A stretch of DNA of 64,000 bases from Methylocaldum sp002005105 (GTDB taxonomy: Bacteria > Pseudomonadota > Gammaproteobacteria > Methylococcales > Methylococcaceae). Location of the stretch: assembly GCF_051027545.1 (NCBI RefSeq), contig NZ_CP194902.1:3720001-3784000 (forward strand), written 5' to 3'. The position numbers and the translations under genes were made by a program. Below the pieces are notes generated by a model. That model was not told the DNA's origin. It saw only the letters and a list, made by a program, of their open reading frames with translations, and did no database searches. Of this stretch, positions 51,722 through 61,140 are shown piece by piece (positions within the stretch are counted from its first letter, which is position 1; the number at the start of each line of letters is the position of its first letter).

Positions 51722-52762
51722 TTAAGAAAGCTGACTGCCTTTTGTTTGAGAATGGTTCAGCATGGTTAAGTGGGAGTCAATCATTATAGAAATCATGTCA
51801 TAAAAGGTGGTTCTCGGCTTCCAACCAAGAACCATTCGCGCTTTAGATGCATCTGCTACAGTCGGCCCAGTTTCGGTCGGGCGCACGAAACGTGGATCGA
51901 CAACCACATAATTTTCCCACTCTAAACCTACGCAATCGAAGGCTGTCTGACAAAGCTCTCTTATTGTTCGGATCTTACCTGTTCCAATCACAAAATCATC
52001 AGGCTTATCCTGTTGCAACATGAGCCACATAGCTTCAGCATAATCGCCGGCGTAGCCCCAATCCCTCTTGGCATCCAAGTTCCCGAGAGAAAGTTTGCCG
52101 TCTTTAACGATGGGCTCGCCTTCTTCATTGTATGCAGGGGAATTTTTGATTCCCAGCTTGAGGCAGGCTGCGCCATAAGTAACCTTTTGCGTTATAAAGT
52201 GCATGCCCCGCCTGGGGCTTTCGTGATTGAACAGAATGCCGCAAGCGATGAATAGACCGTAACTCTTACGGTAAATATGCGCAATGTTGTGAGCGTAGAC
52301 CTTTGCCGCCGCGTAAGGGTTAACGGGATTGAAGGGCGTGTTTTCCGTCTGGGGAGTTTCAATTACATCACCGAACATTTCTGATGATGAGGCCTGATAA
52401 ATTCGGCAGTCCGGCTTAATCATACGTACTGCGTCGTATAATCTATGGGCGCCAAGGGCAGTGGCCTCTCCGGTCTCTAAAGATAGATTCCATGATTCGC
52501 CAGGATGCGACTGCGAAGCAAGATTGTAAACCTCGTTCGGCTTATATCTTTGTATAGCGGACGCTAGGGAAACACTATCAATGAGATCACCGTAGGCAAC
52601 CTCAATTTTTCCGGCCAGGTGAGAGACGTTATTAGGTTTAACAAATGAGCTCTTACGTCCAAACCCAATTACTTTGTAGCCTCGCTCAAGTAGAAACTCA
52701 GCAAGATAAGAACCATCTTGTCCTGTGATTCCTGTAATGAATGCTGTTTTAGAGTTACTCAC
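51722..52762 (-). CDS. gmd: GDP-mannose 4,6-dehydratase (copy 2, divergent paralogue)
   Basis: 346 residues, shorter than copy 1 and clearly different (GFGRKSSFVKPNNVSHLAGKIEV where copy 1 has GIKRRASLFNTDRIDHLYQ, given in part). Key parts remain: GITGQDGSYLAEFLLERGY, QASSSEMFG, NPYAAAKVYAHN (YxxxK), FNHESPRRGMHFITQKV, LGNLDAKRDWGYAGDYAEAMWLMLQ. It may feed another GDP-6-deoxyhexose, such as rhamnose or a talose-type sugar, or act on a different nucleotide sugar. First gene after the IS200 element. Confidence 0.88.
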   Translation of the reverse strand: MSNSKTAFITGITGQDGSYLAEFLLERGYKVIGFGRKSSFVKPNNVSHLAGKIEVAYGDLIDSVSLASAIQRYKPNEVYNLASQSHPGESWNLSLETGEATALGAHRLYDAVRMIKPDCRIYQASSSEMFGDVIETPQTENTPFNPVNPYAAAKVYAHNIAHIYRKSYGLFIACGILFNHESPRRGMHFITQKVTYGAACLKLGIKNSPAYNEEGEPIVKDGKLSLGNLDAKRDWGYAGDYAEAMWLMLQQDKPDDFVIGTGKIRTIRELCQTAFDCVGLEWENYVVVDPRFVRPTETGPTVADASKARMVLGWKPRTTFYDMISIMIDSHLTMLNHSQTKGSQLS

Positions 52763-52987
52763 ACCTTACCCAATCTAGCTTGCAAAATTTTCAGAAAAAG
52801 CCATGGTCCTCTTTATTCAGAGGAAAATGATGAGATAAACAAGTCTGTCGTCATTCACCCCTTTCTCTAAATCCTTTTTCAAACAGACATTCAGACACGA
52901 GAGTCACTTAAATGATTGCCTTGATTGAAACTCAACAACCACCGGCTGAAAGCCGGTGGGTTAGGGTTAATGACTGAAAGTCCGGAT

Positions 52988-53009
52988 ACGCGTCGGCTGA
53001 ACGACGCGT
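52988..53009 (-). terminator. Hairpin at the end of tnpA
   Basis: 8-bp perfect stem (ACGCGTCG with CGACGCGT), six-base loop, immediately after the tnpA stop codon. No U-run follows. It may limit read-through or act in tnpA mRNA stability. Confidence 0.45.
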
Positions 53010-53441
53010 TTAGTCCGGCTCCATCCGAAAATTGTCATTGGGATTCGGCTCAAAATGATGCTCCAGGTACGGCTTGATCATCTCTTCGGTCATCTGACCT
53101 ACCGTCGCACAGAAGTAGCCTCGTGCCCAAAAGTGCCTCCCCCAATAACGCTTCTTGAGATGCGAAAACTCTTCAAACAGCTTGCTCGACGTTCGCCCCT
53201 TGATCCGCCTCATGATCTCGCTCGGCGCCAACTCCGGCGGCGCGCTCACCAGAATATGCACGTGGTCCTTGCTGACCACCCCTTTCAAAATTCTGATCTC
53301 GAATGCTTCGCAGGTTTGTCTCACCAAATCACGGACCCGCTCCGCTACCTCTCCAACCAACACTTTGTAACGGTACTTCGTCACCCACACAAAGTGGTAC
53401 TCGATGGTAAACACCGTATGGCTTCCATATCGATATTCCAT
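53010..53441 (-). CDS. tnpA: IS200/IS605-family HUH transposase TnpA
   Basis: 143 residues, full length. HUH motif HVH at 60-62, the single catalytic Tyr probably Y125 (IKPYLEHH), and the conserved opening SHTVFTIEYHFVWVTKYRYKVL. It moves single-stranded DNA by recognising the end hairpins. No frameshift or stop, so the element may be active. Confidence 0.95.
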   Translation of the reverse strand: MEYRYGSHTVFTIEYHFVWVTKYRYKVLVGEVAERVRDLVRQTCEAFEIRILKGVVSKDHVHILVSAPPELAPSEIMRRIKGRTSSKLFEEFSHLKKRYWGRHFWARGYFCATVGQMTEEMIKPYLEHHFEPNPNDNFRMEPD

Positions 53442-53571
53442 AACCGCCCCCTTGTATCCGTGGGCAGTCTATCCCAGCATCGAGATGAAATCTGCCCGCC
53501 TGAAAGGCGGGGGCTTAAACCTTGTGCATAGAAAGTTAATAAACGTATCAAACCAATTTAGTTTGGGAAAC

Positions 53572-55980
53572 CTACACCACCTGCCTTTCCGAAAAGAGAT
53601 TAGTATCCAACAGCTGAAAAGACAGCTTCCGATCCGCGTCGTCTACCACGTAATCAGAAAATGTAAAAGTTACGTCTTGTCCGTTGATAATTTTTGAGTC
53701 GAACGCAAGTCGCCGAGGCTGTTCCTTCTCTAAGGCAAATGTTCCGATCAGTAGGTTTCCGGCTTTCACATCCACAGTTAGGTCCACAGGAGATTTCCCT
53801 TCAATGTAGCGCTCCTGCTGTGTGATTGTGGTCTCGACCGGAATTCTAAAGACGGGAGCCAGCCAGTTGTCATGCCAGAATCCAAAAACTTTAGAATCCG
53901 TGCTAGGAATCTTATCCAGAAAATCCAACATCTTCTCGGAAGAGTTTCTATTAATCCAGTTATGTAAGAAGCGTCTTCCTTTGGAATAGATGGTTTTTGC
54001 CGTAGGTATAGAAGTGTAATTCGTGCGGTTGAGCCATTTATGGTGAATCCGTGACATAACCTTGTAAACGACCGGAATACGTCGCACCAACGATGACCAT
54101 ATACCTGGTCGCTCATAACATAAATAATGCCAATAGCCTTGAACATAATTTATATGTACGTATCCTCCGTGTTTCTTGCAGACACGAAATATCTCATTGT
54201 ATATTTCTCCTCTGAGAGACATTGTCTTGGTCTCAGGATAGAGTCTGGACGCGGCAAGCTTATCATTTAAATATCTTATTATCCCTCCCGAGCGACCGAG
54301 TCTAAGCCAATATTCATAATCCATAACACAGTTAAGTGTCTCATCAAATAGCCCGACGGTGTCAATTACGTGTCGGCGCCAGAATGCTGCTGGCTGGCAT
54401 ATCATGCAATCTTGCATGAGGCGTTCAAACGAATAATCATCGGTGCGATATTGGCCTATGACATGGTCATTTTCATCTATATAGTCTGCATCCCCATATA
54501 TGAGGTCACAGTCAGGGTTCTGTAGAAAGAAATCTACAACCTTTTGTATAGCAGAAGATGCCAGTACATCATCAGAGTTCAAATAACATAGTATGTCGCC
54601 TTTTGCTAAACGGAGTCCTTTATTTATAGCGCTGGTTTGGCCATCATCCTTTTCGGAAATCCAAAATAGCTTCCCCTCATATGATTTCAGAATTGCAACA
54701 GATTCGTCGGTACTCGCACCATCGATCACGAGATATTCAATATTTCGATACGTTTGATTAAGAACGCTTTCTATAGTACGCGCAAGATATTTCCCTTGGT
54801 TGTACGACGGCGTAACGATAGATACCAACGGAAGCGCAGGAGGAGCATCGAAAATATGAGACTTTGCCGTGTTTTTCCGAGTCTTCGATGCGACACTCGC
54901 AAGGGCTTCAAATAAATTCAGCGCTGCCCTCTCCCACGTAAAATCGTTCAAACGTTGTTTGCCTCTACTGATGAGTTCCTGTCGCAATTGCGAATCCTCA
55001 GTAATCCCGAGCATCAAGTCGCTCATTGCTTCGATGTCCGTGGGGTCGCAGCTTAGAATGGCATCTGCCCCGACTTCCGGTAGGCTGGTCGTATTGCTAC
55101 ATATCACCGGAGTACCCGCGTCGAAAGCCTCCAACAGTGGTATTCCAAACCCTTCATACAACGAAAAAAACACCAGTGCTGTCGAGCGCTCTAAAAGCGC
55201 GCGGAGCAGTTGCGGCCTTATAAAGCCGAGGTGTAGTACGGGAAGCCCCTCGTACTCCTTGGTAATCGTCTGCCAGCCGGAAGGATGCCCAGTGAACAAA
55301 AAGCGTACATCCTTCCTTCCGGATTTCCGAAGATAACGATCAAATGCTTGAAGAACCCGAGGGTGGTTCTTATGTTTCCAAAGATTCGCCGGATAGATGA
55401 AGTATTGTCCGTTAGGAATAAGCTGACGTTCTTCATCTGTAAGATCAAAGGCTGTATCGACTCTATGCTGCGCTTGAAGTGCAGGTGATACGACAAATAT
55501 GCCTGGAACGTTACTGCCGTAAAAATCACAAATGGTTTGCTTTGCAAAATTTGAGATTGTCGCAACCGCTCCCGCGCCGTGGACGGCACGCCCAAAGGAT
55601 TCTCTCCGGCTTTTCAATATATTTGCATCGAAGAATTCAGGATATCTCTCATGTTGAATGTCCGGAATAAGAAAAACTTGTTTTTCTAATGGAAACACCA
55701 GAGTATCTTCAGTAGGATAGCTCCGAAATAATACCTGAATGTTTTCTTTGTCTAAAATGCTGTCAACGACCTCCCAATAATTGGCCGCTGGCACACTTAT
55801 AAGCTTAACGTTTTTTCTATTTGGCTCTAATAAGCCACGATTAAAAATCGTGCAAAAGACGAAAAAGTCCACGTCTGGATACATGGAAACGAGCTGATCC
55901 AGAACGCCTTTGATGAGCTGAGTTATCCCTCCAGACTCACCCAAAGTGATATGTCTTAACTCAATTCCAATTTTCATCAT
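53572..55980 (-). CDS. Bifunctional GT4-GT2 glycosyltransferase
   Basis: 802 residues. Residues 1-375 form a GT-B (GT4) enzyme with the EGFGIPLLEAFDAGTPV motif near 275-292 and a HKNHPRVLQAF stretch. Residues about 385-620 form a GT2 enzyme (LVSIVTPSYNQGKYLARTIESVLNQ, DGASTDES, CYLNSDDVL with the DD metal site, NCVMDYEYWLRLG). The last 120 residues are beta-rich and unrecognised. Two transferases in one chain probably add two successive sugars. Strongly AT-rich compared with the core genome. Directly upstream of the IS200 element in transcription order. Confidence 0.9.
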   Translation of the reverse strand: MMKIGIELRHITLGESGGITQLIKGVLDQLVSMYPDVDFFVFCTIFNRGLLEPNRKNVKLISVPAANYWEVVDSILDKENIQVLFRSYPTEDTLVFPLEKQVFLIPDIQHERYPEFFDANILKSRRESFGRAVHGAGAVATISNFAKQTICDFYGSNVPGIFVVSPALQAQHRVDTAFDLTDEERQLIPNGQYFIYPANLWKHKNHPRVLQAFDRYLRKSGRKDVRFLFTGHPSGWQTITKEYEGLPVLHLGFIRPQLLRALLERSTALVFFSLYEGFGIPLLEAFDAGTPVICSNTTSLPEVGADAILSCDPTDIEAMSDLMLGITEDSQLRQELISRGKQRLNDFTWERAALNLFEALASVASKTRKNTAKSHIFDAPPALPLVSIVTPSYNQGKYLARTIESVLNQTYRNIEYLVIDGASTDESVAILKSYEGKLFWISEKDDGQTSAINKGLRLAKGDILCYLNSDDVLASSAIQKVVDFFLQNPDCDLIYGDADYIDENDHVIGQYRTDDYSFERLMQDCMICQPAAFWRRHVIDTVGLFDETLNCVMDYEYWLRLGRSGGIIRYLNDKLAASRLYPETKTMSLRGEIYNEIFRVCKKHGGYVHINYVQGYWHYLCYERPGIWSSLVRRIPVVYKVMSRIHHKWLNRTNYTSIPTAKTIYSKGRRFLHNWINRNSSEKMLDFLDKIPSTDSKVFGFWHDNWLAPVFRIPVETTITQQERYIEGKSPVDLTVDVKAGNLLIGTFALEKEQPRRLAFDSKIINGQDVTFTFSDYVVDDADRKLSFQLLDTNLFSERQVV

Positions 55981-56032
55981 TAAATCTCTGCGCCTTATGA
56001 TTCAGGTCGTGCCTTAGTTCCGGTACGCTAAC

Positions 56033-56995
56033 TCAAAACGATGATCCGAAAACTTGTTTAATCTTTTTTGTTAATGCCAAATACTTGCGCTGGACAGTGC
56101 TTTCGAATACTTGTTTCTTAGGTGTCGAGGAAATATCTGGAAAACCATCTGGTGTCGCACCATGACGCTTCAGGAGTTGGCTTGTCGAGCCCCAAAAGCT
56201 CTCGATATGCCCTCTGAACTCTGGAGGAAATATATCCTCATGCTCGCTTGAGAACTGGTGAAGCGTATCAAGAAAATAGCAAAGCACACCCGGCGTGAAA
56301 GCCATACCACTGTGTTTTTGTGCGATTTGCCTTAACTCCTCAATTCGCTCAAAGCCTCCAGTAGCTGTTTTGGTATTCGAGTATTCCCGCGACGCTGCAA
56401 GCAGCTTGTTAATTGCAACTGGCGGCCCTTCGTGTGCTAAACGAATCCATAAGTCGGTGTCCATACCATAATTAAGGGAGGGATCGAGAAATCCTGCCTT
56501 TAGCAACGGTGCGTGATTGATAAATGTCGCAGGCTGAAGAATGTAGTTAAGCCCGAAGACTAGTGCGTCCAAGCAAAATTGAACTCGTCCTTCTGGAAAA
56601 AAACTGCCTTTCGGCGTTCGATCCTCATCGACTCGTAATCCGTTTCCAAAATAAAACGCCGCATCGGGTCTTTCCTTGTACGCTTCACCGACCAAATCAA
56701 ATGCTCCGGGCAGATAGTAGTCATCTGCGTTCAGCCAAGCCACTATATCTCCGCTTGCCCGTTTAAAACCTTTATTAATAGCATCACTTTGTCCTTTATC
56801 GGGCTCACTTATCCAAAAATGCAAGTGCTGTTGATATCTCGTTATTACCTCAACACTCTCATCCGTAGATCCACCATCAAATATAAGGTATTCGAAATCA
56901 GGATAATTTTGCTCAAGGACGGATTCAATACACTGATCCAAGAACTGCCCTTGGTTGTAAGATGGAGTAATGATAGTTATTTTTGGCAGCGCCAT
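56033..56995 (-). CDS. GT2 family glycosyltransferase
   Basis: 320 residues. KITIITPSYNQGQFLDQCIESVLEQNYP, FDGGSTDESVEVI, DKGQSDAINKGFKRASGDIVAWLNADDYYLPGA (DD site), NYGMDTDLWIRLA. It is closely similar in motif wording to the GT2 half of the 802-residue protein encoded next, which suggests duplication within the locus. Donor and acceptor unknown. Confidence 0.9.
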   Translation of the reverse strand: MALPKITIITPSYNQGQFLDQCIESVLEQNYPDFEYLIFDGGSTDESVEVITRYQQHLHFWISEPDKGQSDAINKGFKRASGDIVAWLNADDYYLPGAFDLVGEAYKERPDAAFYFGNGLRVDEDRTPKGSFFPEGRVQFCLDALVFGLNYILQPATFINHAPLLKAGFLDPSLNYGMDTDLWIRLAHEGPPVAINKLLAASREYSNTKTATGGFERIEELRQIAQKHSGMAFTPGVLCYFLDTLHQFSSEHEDIFPPEFRGHIESFWGSTSQLLKRHGATPDGFPDISSTPKKQVFESTVQRKYLALTKKIKQVFGSSF

Positions 56996-57120
56996 GACCG
57001 AGTATGAATTGAATAATTTATTACCACTTTATGGTTGTTTTTAGCCAGTTTGATTCGGTGGCATGCTTATCTGAGTCTTTTTTGTCGCCGAATGAAGTTC
57101 CTTCAACCAGAGGCTGAGCG

Positions 57121-58167
57121 TTATTTGCTTGACTGCGAATTGCGCAGTAAGCGTGTCAATTCGTTGATCTGATCCAGCCTCGCCGCCCGGTCAGATTCTG
57201 ATACCGCCAGTAATTGTGTGAGGTCGATAATTTGTTCCAATCTCGCCGCCCGGTCCGCATCCGATTCCTGTAAACGTCGGTTCAATTCGGCGGCTCGTTC
57301 GTCTACATCGAGCAATGCCTGCACGATTCTCCGTTCCGGCGTGGAACCCAGAAACTCATCAATATCCTCTTGAGTATTTACGGACAGTGGTTGTCGGCTC
57401 ACGACCAGAAACATGTCGTAATGGGCGAAAATCGCGGGCTCAAACGCTATATGTTGGGCTCCAATCTTAACAAAGAACTCACGAATGGAGTTCTGACTGA
57501 ACAGATATAAATGCTCCCGCTCCTTAAGCTGCTCAAGGAAAGGGTCATGCTGAGCCACCATTTGGTCATAAGAATCTTGCCCCTGATAACAAGGTGTTTG
57601 AATGACCAATATCCCGTCACTCTTGAGTAGAGCCATGCAGTGACTCATGGTGCCCACTGGATCCGCGAGATGTTCTAAAACGTCCATCATTACAATAACA
57701 TCCAAGGATGCCGGCTTTATCTGTTGCTTTTCCACTGGACCGTGTAATACGGGCACCTTAAATGTCTGGCGGGAAAAATCTACTATCCATGGACTAAGTT
57801 CTAAACCGGTCGAATCAAAACCTACTTGCCTAAGCAATGCGACGAATCCACCATGAGCGCTACCCAATTCCAAGGAGCTAGCCGGAGGCACCTTGTACTT
57901 TAAAACGGTGCGTAACCAGTGCAAACAACGCTCGGAAAGATCCGTGCGCGATCGAGTAACAATATTCCCATATCCGAAATTTTGTTCCTGATGAGAAAAC
58001 CAATATTCACGCCCGTATAGACCACTATCGTCGTCCAAAACCATTGAAATTTCGGGCTCCGACGCCCGAGCAAAAACCAACGTTTGGCACGTGGAACATC
58101 TCCGATAGGAAGATGAAAAAAACTCGAATACAGTGCAGCCGCACCAGCAACGTAGAGACGAATTCAC
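57121..58167 (-). CDS. SAM methyltransferase with C-terminal heptad-repeat coiled coil
   Basis: 348 residues, GTG start overlapping the previous stop by four bases. N-terminal Cys cluster (C7, C9, C24, C27) of probable zinc ribbon type, then a class I methyltransferase: SLELGSAHGGFVALL (about 98-112), VIVMMDVLEHLADP, KSDGILVIQTPCYQG. From about 280 the chain is a coiled coil ending in two consecutive 21-residue repeats (305-325 and 326-346), each starting DRAARL and ending in ELT/DLT-LL. The unit is exactly three heptads. In ABC-type O-antigen systems a methyltransferase joined to a coiled coil (WbdD) caps the chain and sets its length; a similar job is inferred from the position close to wzm-wzt. 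Confidence 0.85.
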   Translation of the reverse strand: MNSSLRCWCGCTVFEFFSSSYRRCSTCQTLVFARASEPEISMVLDDDSGLYGREYWFSHQEQNFGYGNIVTRSRTDLSERCLHWLRTVLKYKVPPASSLELGSAHGGFVALLRQVGFDSTGLELSPWIVDFSRQTFKVPVLHGPVEKQQIKPASLDVIVMMDVLEHLADPVGTMSHCMALLKSDGILVIQTPCYQGQDSYDQMVAQHDPFLEQLKEREHLYLFSQNSIREFFVKIGAQHIAFEPAIFAHYDMFLVVSRQPLSVNTQEDIDEFLGSTPERRIVQALLDVDERAAELNRRLQESDADRAARLEQIIDLTQLLAVSESDRAARLDQINELTRLLRNSQSSK

Positions 58168-59003
58168 AGGCGTCTCCGTGCATAATACACGGCCCCACTG
58201 CCTGAGGACCAGGTGTGTTCCATCTCCAGAATACCGGCGAGCACTTGTCTAAATGCCCGTGGAAACGACGGCAATTTCGTCAAGTAAGGAAATAGCTCAT
58301 TACCCAATTCCTTAGATCCTTTCGGTATATGCCACAAATGATCAGCAAACAAAAATAAACGACTAAATACCTCCGGAACAATAGGTATATACTCGACAAG
58401 CTCAAATCCTGATCGCTCAAGATATTCTGCCCACGCATCCGAAGAAAGTGGATTAACCAGATGATGATATGCTTTATATTCGCTCAGTAACAATTCGGAA
58501 TGTGTCGGGTTTCCCATTTCCCGAACCAAAGCAGGCAAGGTGGACCACTCAATGAGCTTGTCTGTTACAACGCTCAATAGAAACAAGCCGCCGGGACGTA
58601 GACAACGGGAAATACCGCTCAGTACCTCCGATAAGTTATCCATATGTTCCAAAGAACAGTTAGCAAAAGCCGATGCAAAACCACCGCTTGATAAGGCCAA
58701 CCGGTCGGCAGGCATTACATGGACTTCGCTATAGACACCCGACTTTCTTGCTACATCGGCGACACTGGGATTGATATCTACTCCAACAACTTCTTTTAGG
58801 TTTGGCCAGATCAACCTGAAATATTGCCCATCCCCACAACCAATATCTAGCACTGGCTCCATGAGCTGATAACGTTGATAAGCGGCATACTCCCACGCAC
58901 GCCACATTGACATAGGCGGGATATATGGGTAGAGCTGGCTTACGGCATCATAGCCTTTCAGAACTTCTTCCGCCGATAGCAATACTTGTTTTATATTGTT
59001 CAT
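58164..59003 (-). CDS. Class I SAM-dependent methyltransferase
   Basis: 279 residues. Motif I PVLDIGCGDGQYFRL (about 50-64), GVDINPSVADVARKSG, ADRLALSSGGFASAFANCSLEHMDNLSEVLSGISRCLRPGGLFLLSVV. The C-terminal third is helical and specific. Lies between the sulfotransferase (three-base gap) and the coiled-coil methyltransferase (four-base overlap), so all are one unit. Probably methylates a sugar of the O-chain; site unknown. Confidence 0.87.
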   Translation of the reverse strand: MNNIKQVLLSAEEVLKGYDAVSQLYPYIPPMSMWRAWEYAAYQRYQLMEPVLDIGCGDGQYFRLIWPNLKEVVGVDINPSVADVARKSGVYSEVHVMPADRLALSSGGFASAFANCSLEHMDNLSEVLSGISRCLRPGGLFLLSVVTDKLIEWSTLPALVREMGNPTHSELLLSEYKAYHHLVNPLSSDAWAEYLERSGFELVEYIPIVPEVFSRLFLFADHLWHIPKGSKELGNELFPYLTKLPSFPRAFRQVLAGILEMEHTWSSGSGAVYYARRRL

Positions 59004-59006
59004 TAA

Positions 59007-59738
59007 TTACCATTTAGTATTTTGCTCGTAGCGTGAAGCTATAAGTAGCTCACCATATCGAACTTTGAAAGCTTTTTTTACCGTCTCTGAAAAATAATTA
59101 CGCCAATCGCCGGAAATACCCTTTCTCTCATGAGCAGAGATATCTTCCTGCCCACGGGAGCGACCTTGAGTTAATCGATCAAAACGGTTATTCATTACTA
59201 CTTCCCGGAAGCGCTCTCGTGATACAGGAAGTTCGCACCTACCTAATAGCAATGGTTCAAGAATTTCAATATCACGATTTAGAAGATCCTCGTATCGGAT
59301 AAATGGCTCGTCACTTTCCAACCAAGAAAGTTGAATGCGGGCACAAGCTGGGAGCCATTCGTCCATTAAATGGATTAATCCTTCATCAAAAGTCAAACTT
59401 TGTAAAACCGCTCGTAAATGAGTCAATGTTTGTTCCTGAACAGGATGGCTTATTTTTATACTAAAATATGCAGATACTAATGTATCTCGCAAATCCCTGA
59501 TAATTATAAATCTACGCCAATCAGGTGGTAGCCGGACTGATTCAAACTGCTGTTTCGTAACGTATACTGTGGGATATATCTTTCCCGCCTGTAAAGGCCA
59601 GTTCAAAAACTGAGTTTCTTTCAATTGCGGGGCAACGATGTGTTCCTTAACACATTCGAGGAAAATTTTGTAAATCCATTGCGATCCCGCCTTCCAGTGC
59701 GTCACATGGAAAATCGTAGGGAAATCGCCTTTAATCAT
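59007..59738 (-). CDS. Sulfotransferase-domain protein
   Basis: 243 residues. The PAPS-binding 5' phosphosulfate loop is visible as THWKAGSQW (13-21, in place of the usual YPKSGTTW), the 3' phosphate site as RFIIIRDLRDTLVSAYFS, and a late RKGISGDWRNYF matches the RKGxxGDW motif. It probably transfers sulfate to a sugar or lipid-linked chain. It overlaps the wzt stop by eight bases. Sulfated O-chains are uncommon in bacteria, so this is notable; PAPS synthesis genes are not in the window. Confidence 0.88.
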   Translation of the reverse strand: MIKGDFPTIFHVTHWKAGSQWIYKIFLECVKEHIVAPQLKETQFLNWPLQAGKIYPTVYVTKQQFESVRLPPDWRRFIIIRDLRDTLVSAYFSIKISHPVQEQTLTHLRAVLQSLTFDEGLIHLMDEWLPACARIQLSWLESDEPFIRYEDLLNRDIEILEPLLLGRCELPVSRERFREVVMNNRFDRLTQGRSRGQEDISAHERKGISGDWRNYFSETVKKAFKVRYGELLIASRYEQNTKW

Positions 59739-61140
59739 TATTGCTGTCTCTCTGTACTATAGATAAACGACAGTGCCCCGGTAAATCAGCTAACCCATGA
59801 TGGAGGGGTTGACAGACACTGCTTAGTGCGATGGCAAATATGCTCACATTAGGAAGGTGGCATAAACGGAAAATTCTTGAGCGAAGCTCGTCATAGGAAA
59901 ACTGCAATCGGCAGAGATAGTCATTCTCACCTATCATGGCAAGACCAACTTCGAAAGTGTATTCACCAACGGCGATACATAAGTTTATGTCTTGACGAAA
60001 CCTTAATCGCGCACCTTTGTTCACGTGTGGTGGCACTTTAGAGTTGTATTGCAGGCTGTGCTTCCCATGGACTATAACGCCCTTATCGTTTTGAATTACG
60101 ATCCCGCCTATAGGCGTCTCGATACTCTGATCCAACTCGAATTCGTAAAAAAAGCTCGCGGTCTCGCCTGGCTGAAAGACTTTGCAGGGCTTACCATCTT
60201 TGTCACACAATGCAATGCCCGTACACCTCGCCCAACCATTTGAAATCTGAGGTATGGCGGATATGTCGAGAAACGCCTCGGGCTTGGGCCAAAAAAAATC
60301 CTCTTCTTTTACATCGAAGCCAGGTTCATAAGATTTTACCTGCAGCGGTGGCGCAGCCTTTTCGAAAGATAGGCGACTTTGCTGCTCAACCAAATAGTAT
60401 TGTTTTACCGCTTCTGAAGCTCCGCCTTGAAATATCTCCTTACCGTGATCTAAAAGAATTGCACGTTGACAGAACTGCTCGACGTCGAGCATTGCATGCG
60501 TTACAAGCAAAATCGATGTTCCGTTGTTACGAAGCGTTTCCAATCGCCGGTAGCATTTTTGCCGAAAGAAGATATCACCGACCGCCAGAGCCTCGTCCAC
60601 GATAAACACGTCCGGTTCGACGCAGGCCTGCACAGCGAATGCCAGGCGAACAAACATTCCGCTGGAATAGGTCTTTACCGGCTGCTCGATAAACTCGCCG
60701 ATGTCCGCAAATGCAACGATTTCCTCGAATCGTTCATCGATTTCGTCTTTGCTCAATCCGAGCACCGCTCCATTCAAGTACACATTTTCACGGCCGGTAA
60801 ATTCGGGGTTGAACCCGGCGCCGAGTTCGAGCAATGCCGCCACGCGTCCGTTGACCTCCACGCTTCCGGTCGTTGGTGTAAGCGTGCCGCAGATCAATTG
60901 CAGCAGAGTGGATTTGCCCGAGCCGTTGCGCCCAATAATACCGATCGTTTCTCCTTTGCGAACTTCGAAGGATAAATCCTTCAGTGCCCAAAATTCGCGA
61001 AAATAGGGTTTGGCCGAGCGTCCAACAAGCTTTTTCAGGCGAGGAAAGATGGATTGCTTCAGGCGGTTTTGCGGACGATCATAAATCTGATAACACTTGC
61101 TAAGGTTAGTAGCCCGAATGGCAAACTCGTCAGAGGACAT
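59731..61140 (-). CDS. wzt: O-antigen ABC transporter ATPase with substrate-binding domain
   Basis: 469 residues. ABC domain with Walker A GRNGSGKST (71-79), signature YSSGM (158-162) and Walker B DVFIVDEALAVGD (177-189). A C-terminal Wzt domain (about 300-450) of the beta-sandwich type binds the modified non-reducing end of the polymer and gates export. Start overlaps wzm by 11 bases. The presence of this domain implies a chain terminator enzyme, for which the neighbouring methyltransferases and sulfotransferase are candidates. Confidence 0.95.
   Translation of the reverse strand: MSSDEFAIRATNLSKCYQIYDRPQNRLKQSIFPRLKKLVGRSAKPYFREFWALKDLSFEVRKGETIGIIGRNGSGKSTLLQLICGTLTPTTGSVEVNGRVAALLELGAGFNPEFTGRENVYLNGAVLGLSKDEIDERFEEIVAFADIGEFIEQPVKTYSSGMFVRLAFAVQACVEPDVFIVDEALAVGDIFFRQKCYRRLETLRNNGTSILLVTHAMLDVEQFCQRAILLDHGKEIFQGGASEAVKQYYLVEQQSRLSFEKAAPPLQVKSYEPGFDVKEEDFFWPKPEAFLDISAIPQISNGWARCTGIALCDKDGKPCKVFQPGETASFFYEFELDQSIETPIGGIVIQNDKGVIVHGKHSLQYNSKVPPHVNKGARLRFRQDINLCIAVGEYTFEVGLAMIGENDYLCRLQFSYDELRSRIFRLCHLPNVSIFAIALSSVCQPLHHGLADLPGHCRLSIVQRDSNND

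Larger units (their letters stand above)
52939..53514 (-). mobile_element. IS200-type insertion sequence
   Basis: A single tnpA lies between two terminal hairpins that share the same TGAAA loop on the plus strand: 52939-52946/52952-52959 (8-bp stem) on the right end and 53495-53500/53506-53511 (6-bp stem) on the left end. No tnpB is present, so it is IS200-like rather than IS605-like. True ends lie a few bases outside the hairpins. It splits the polysaccharide run between gmd copy 2 and the large glycosyltransferase. Confidence 0.88.
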
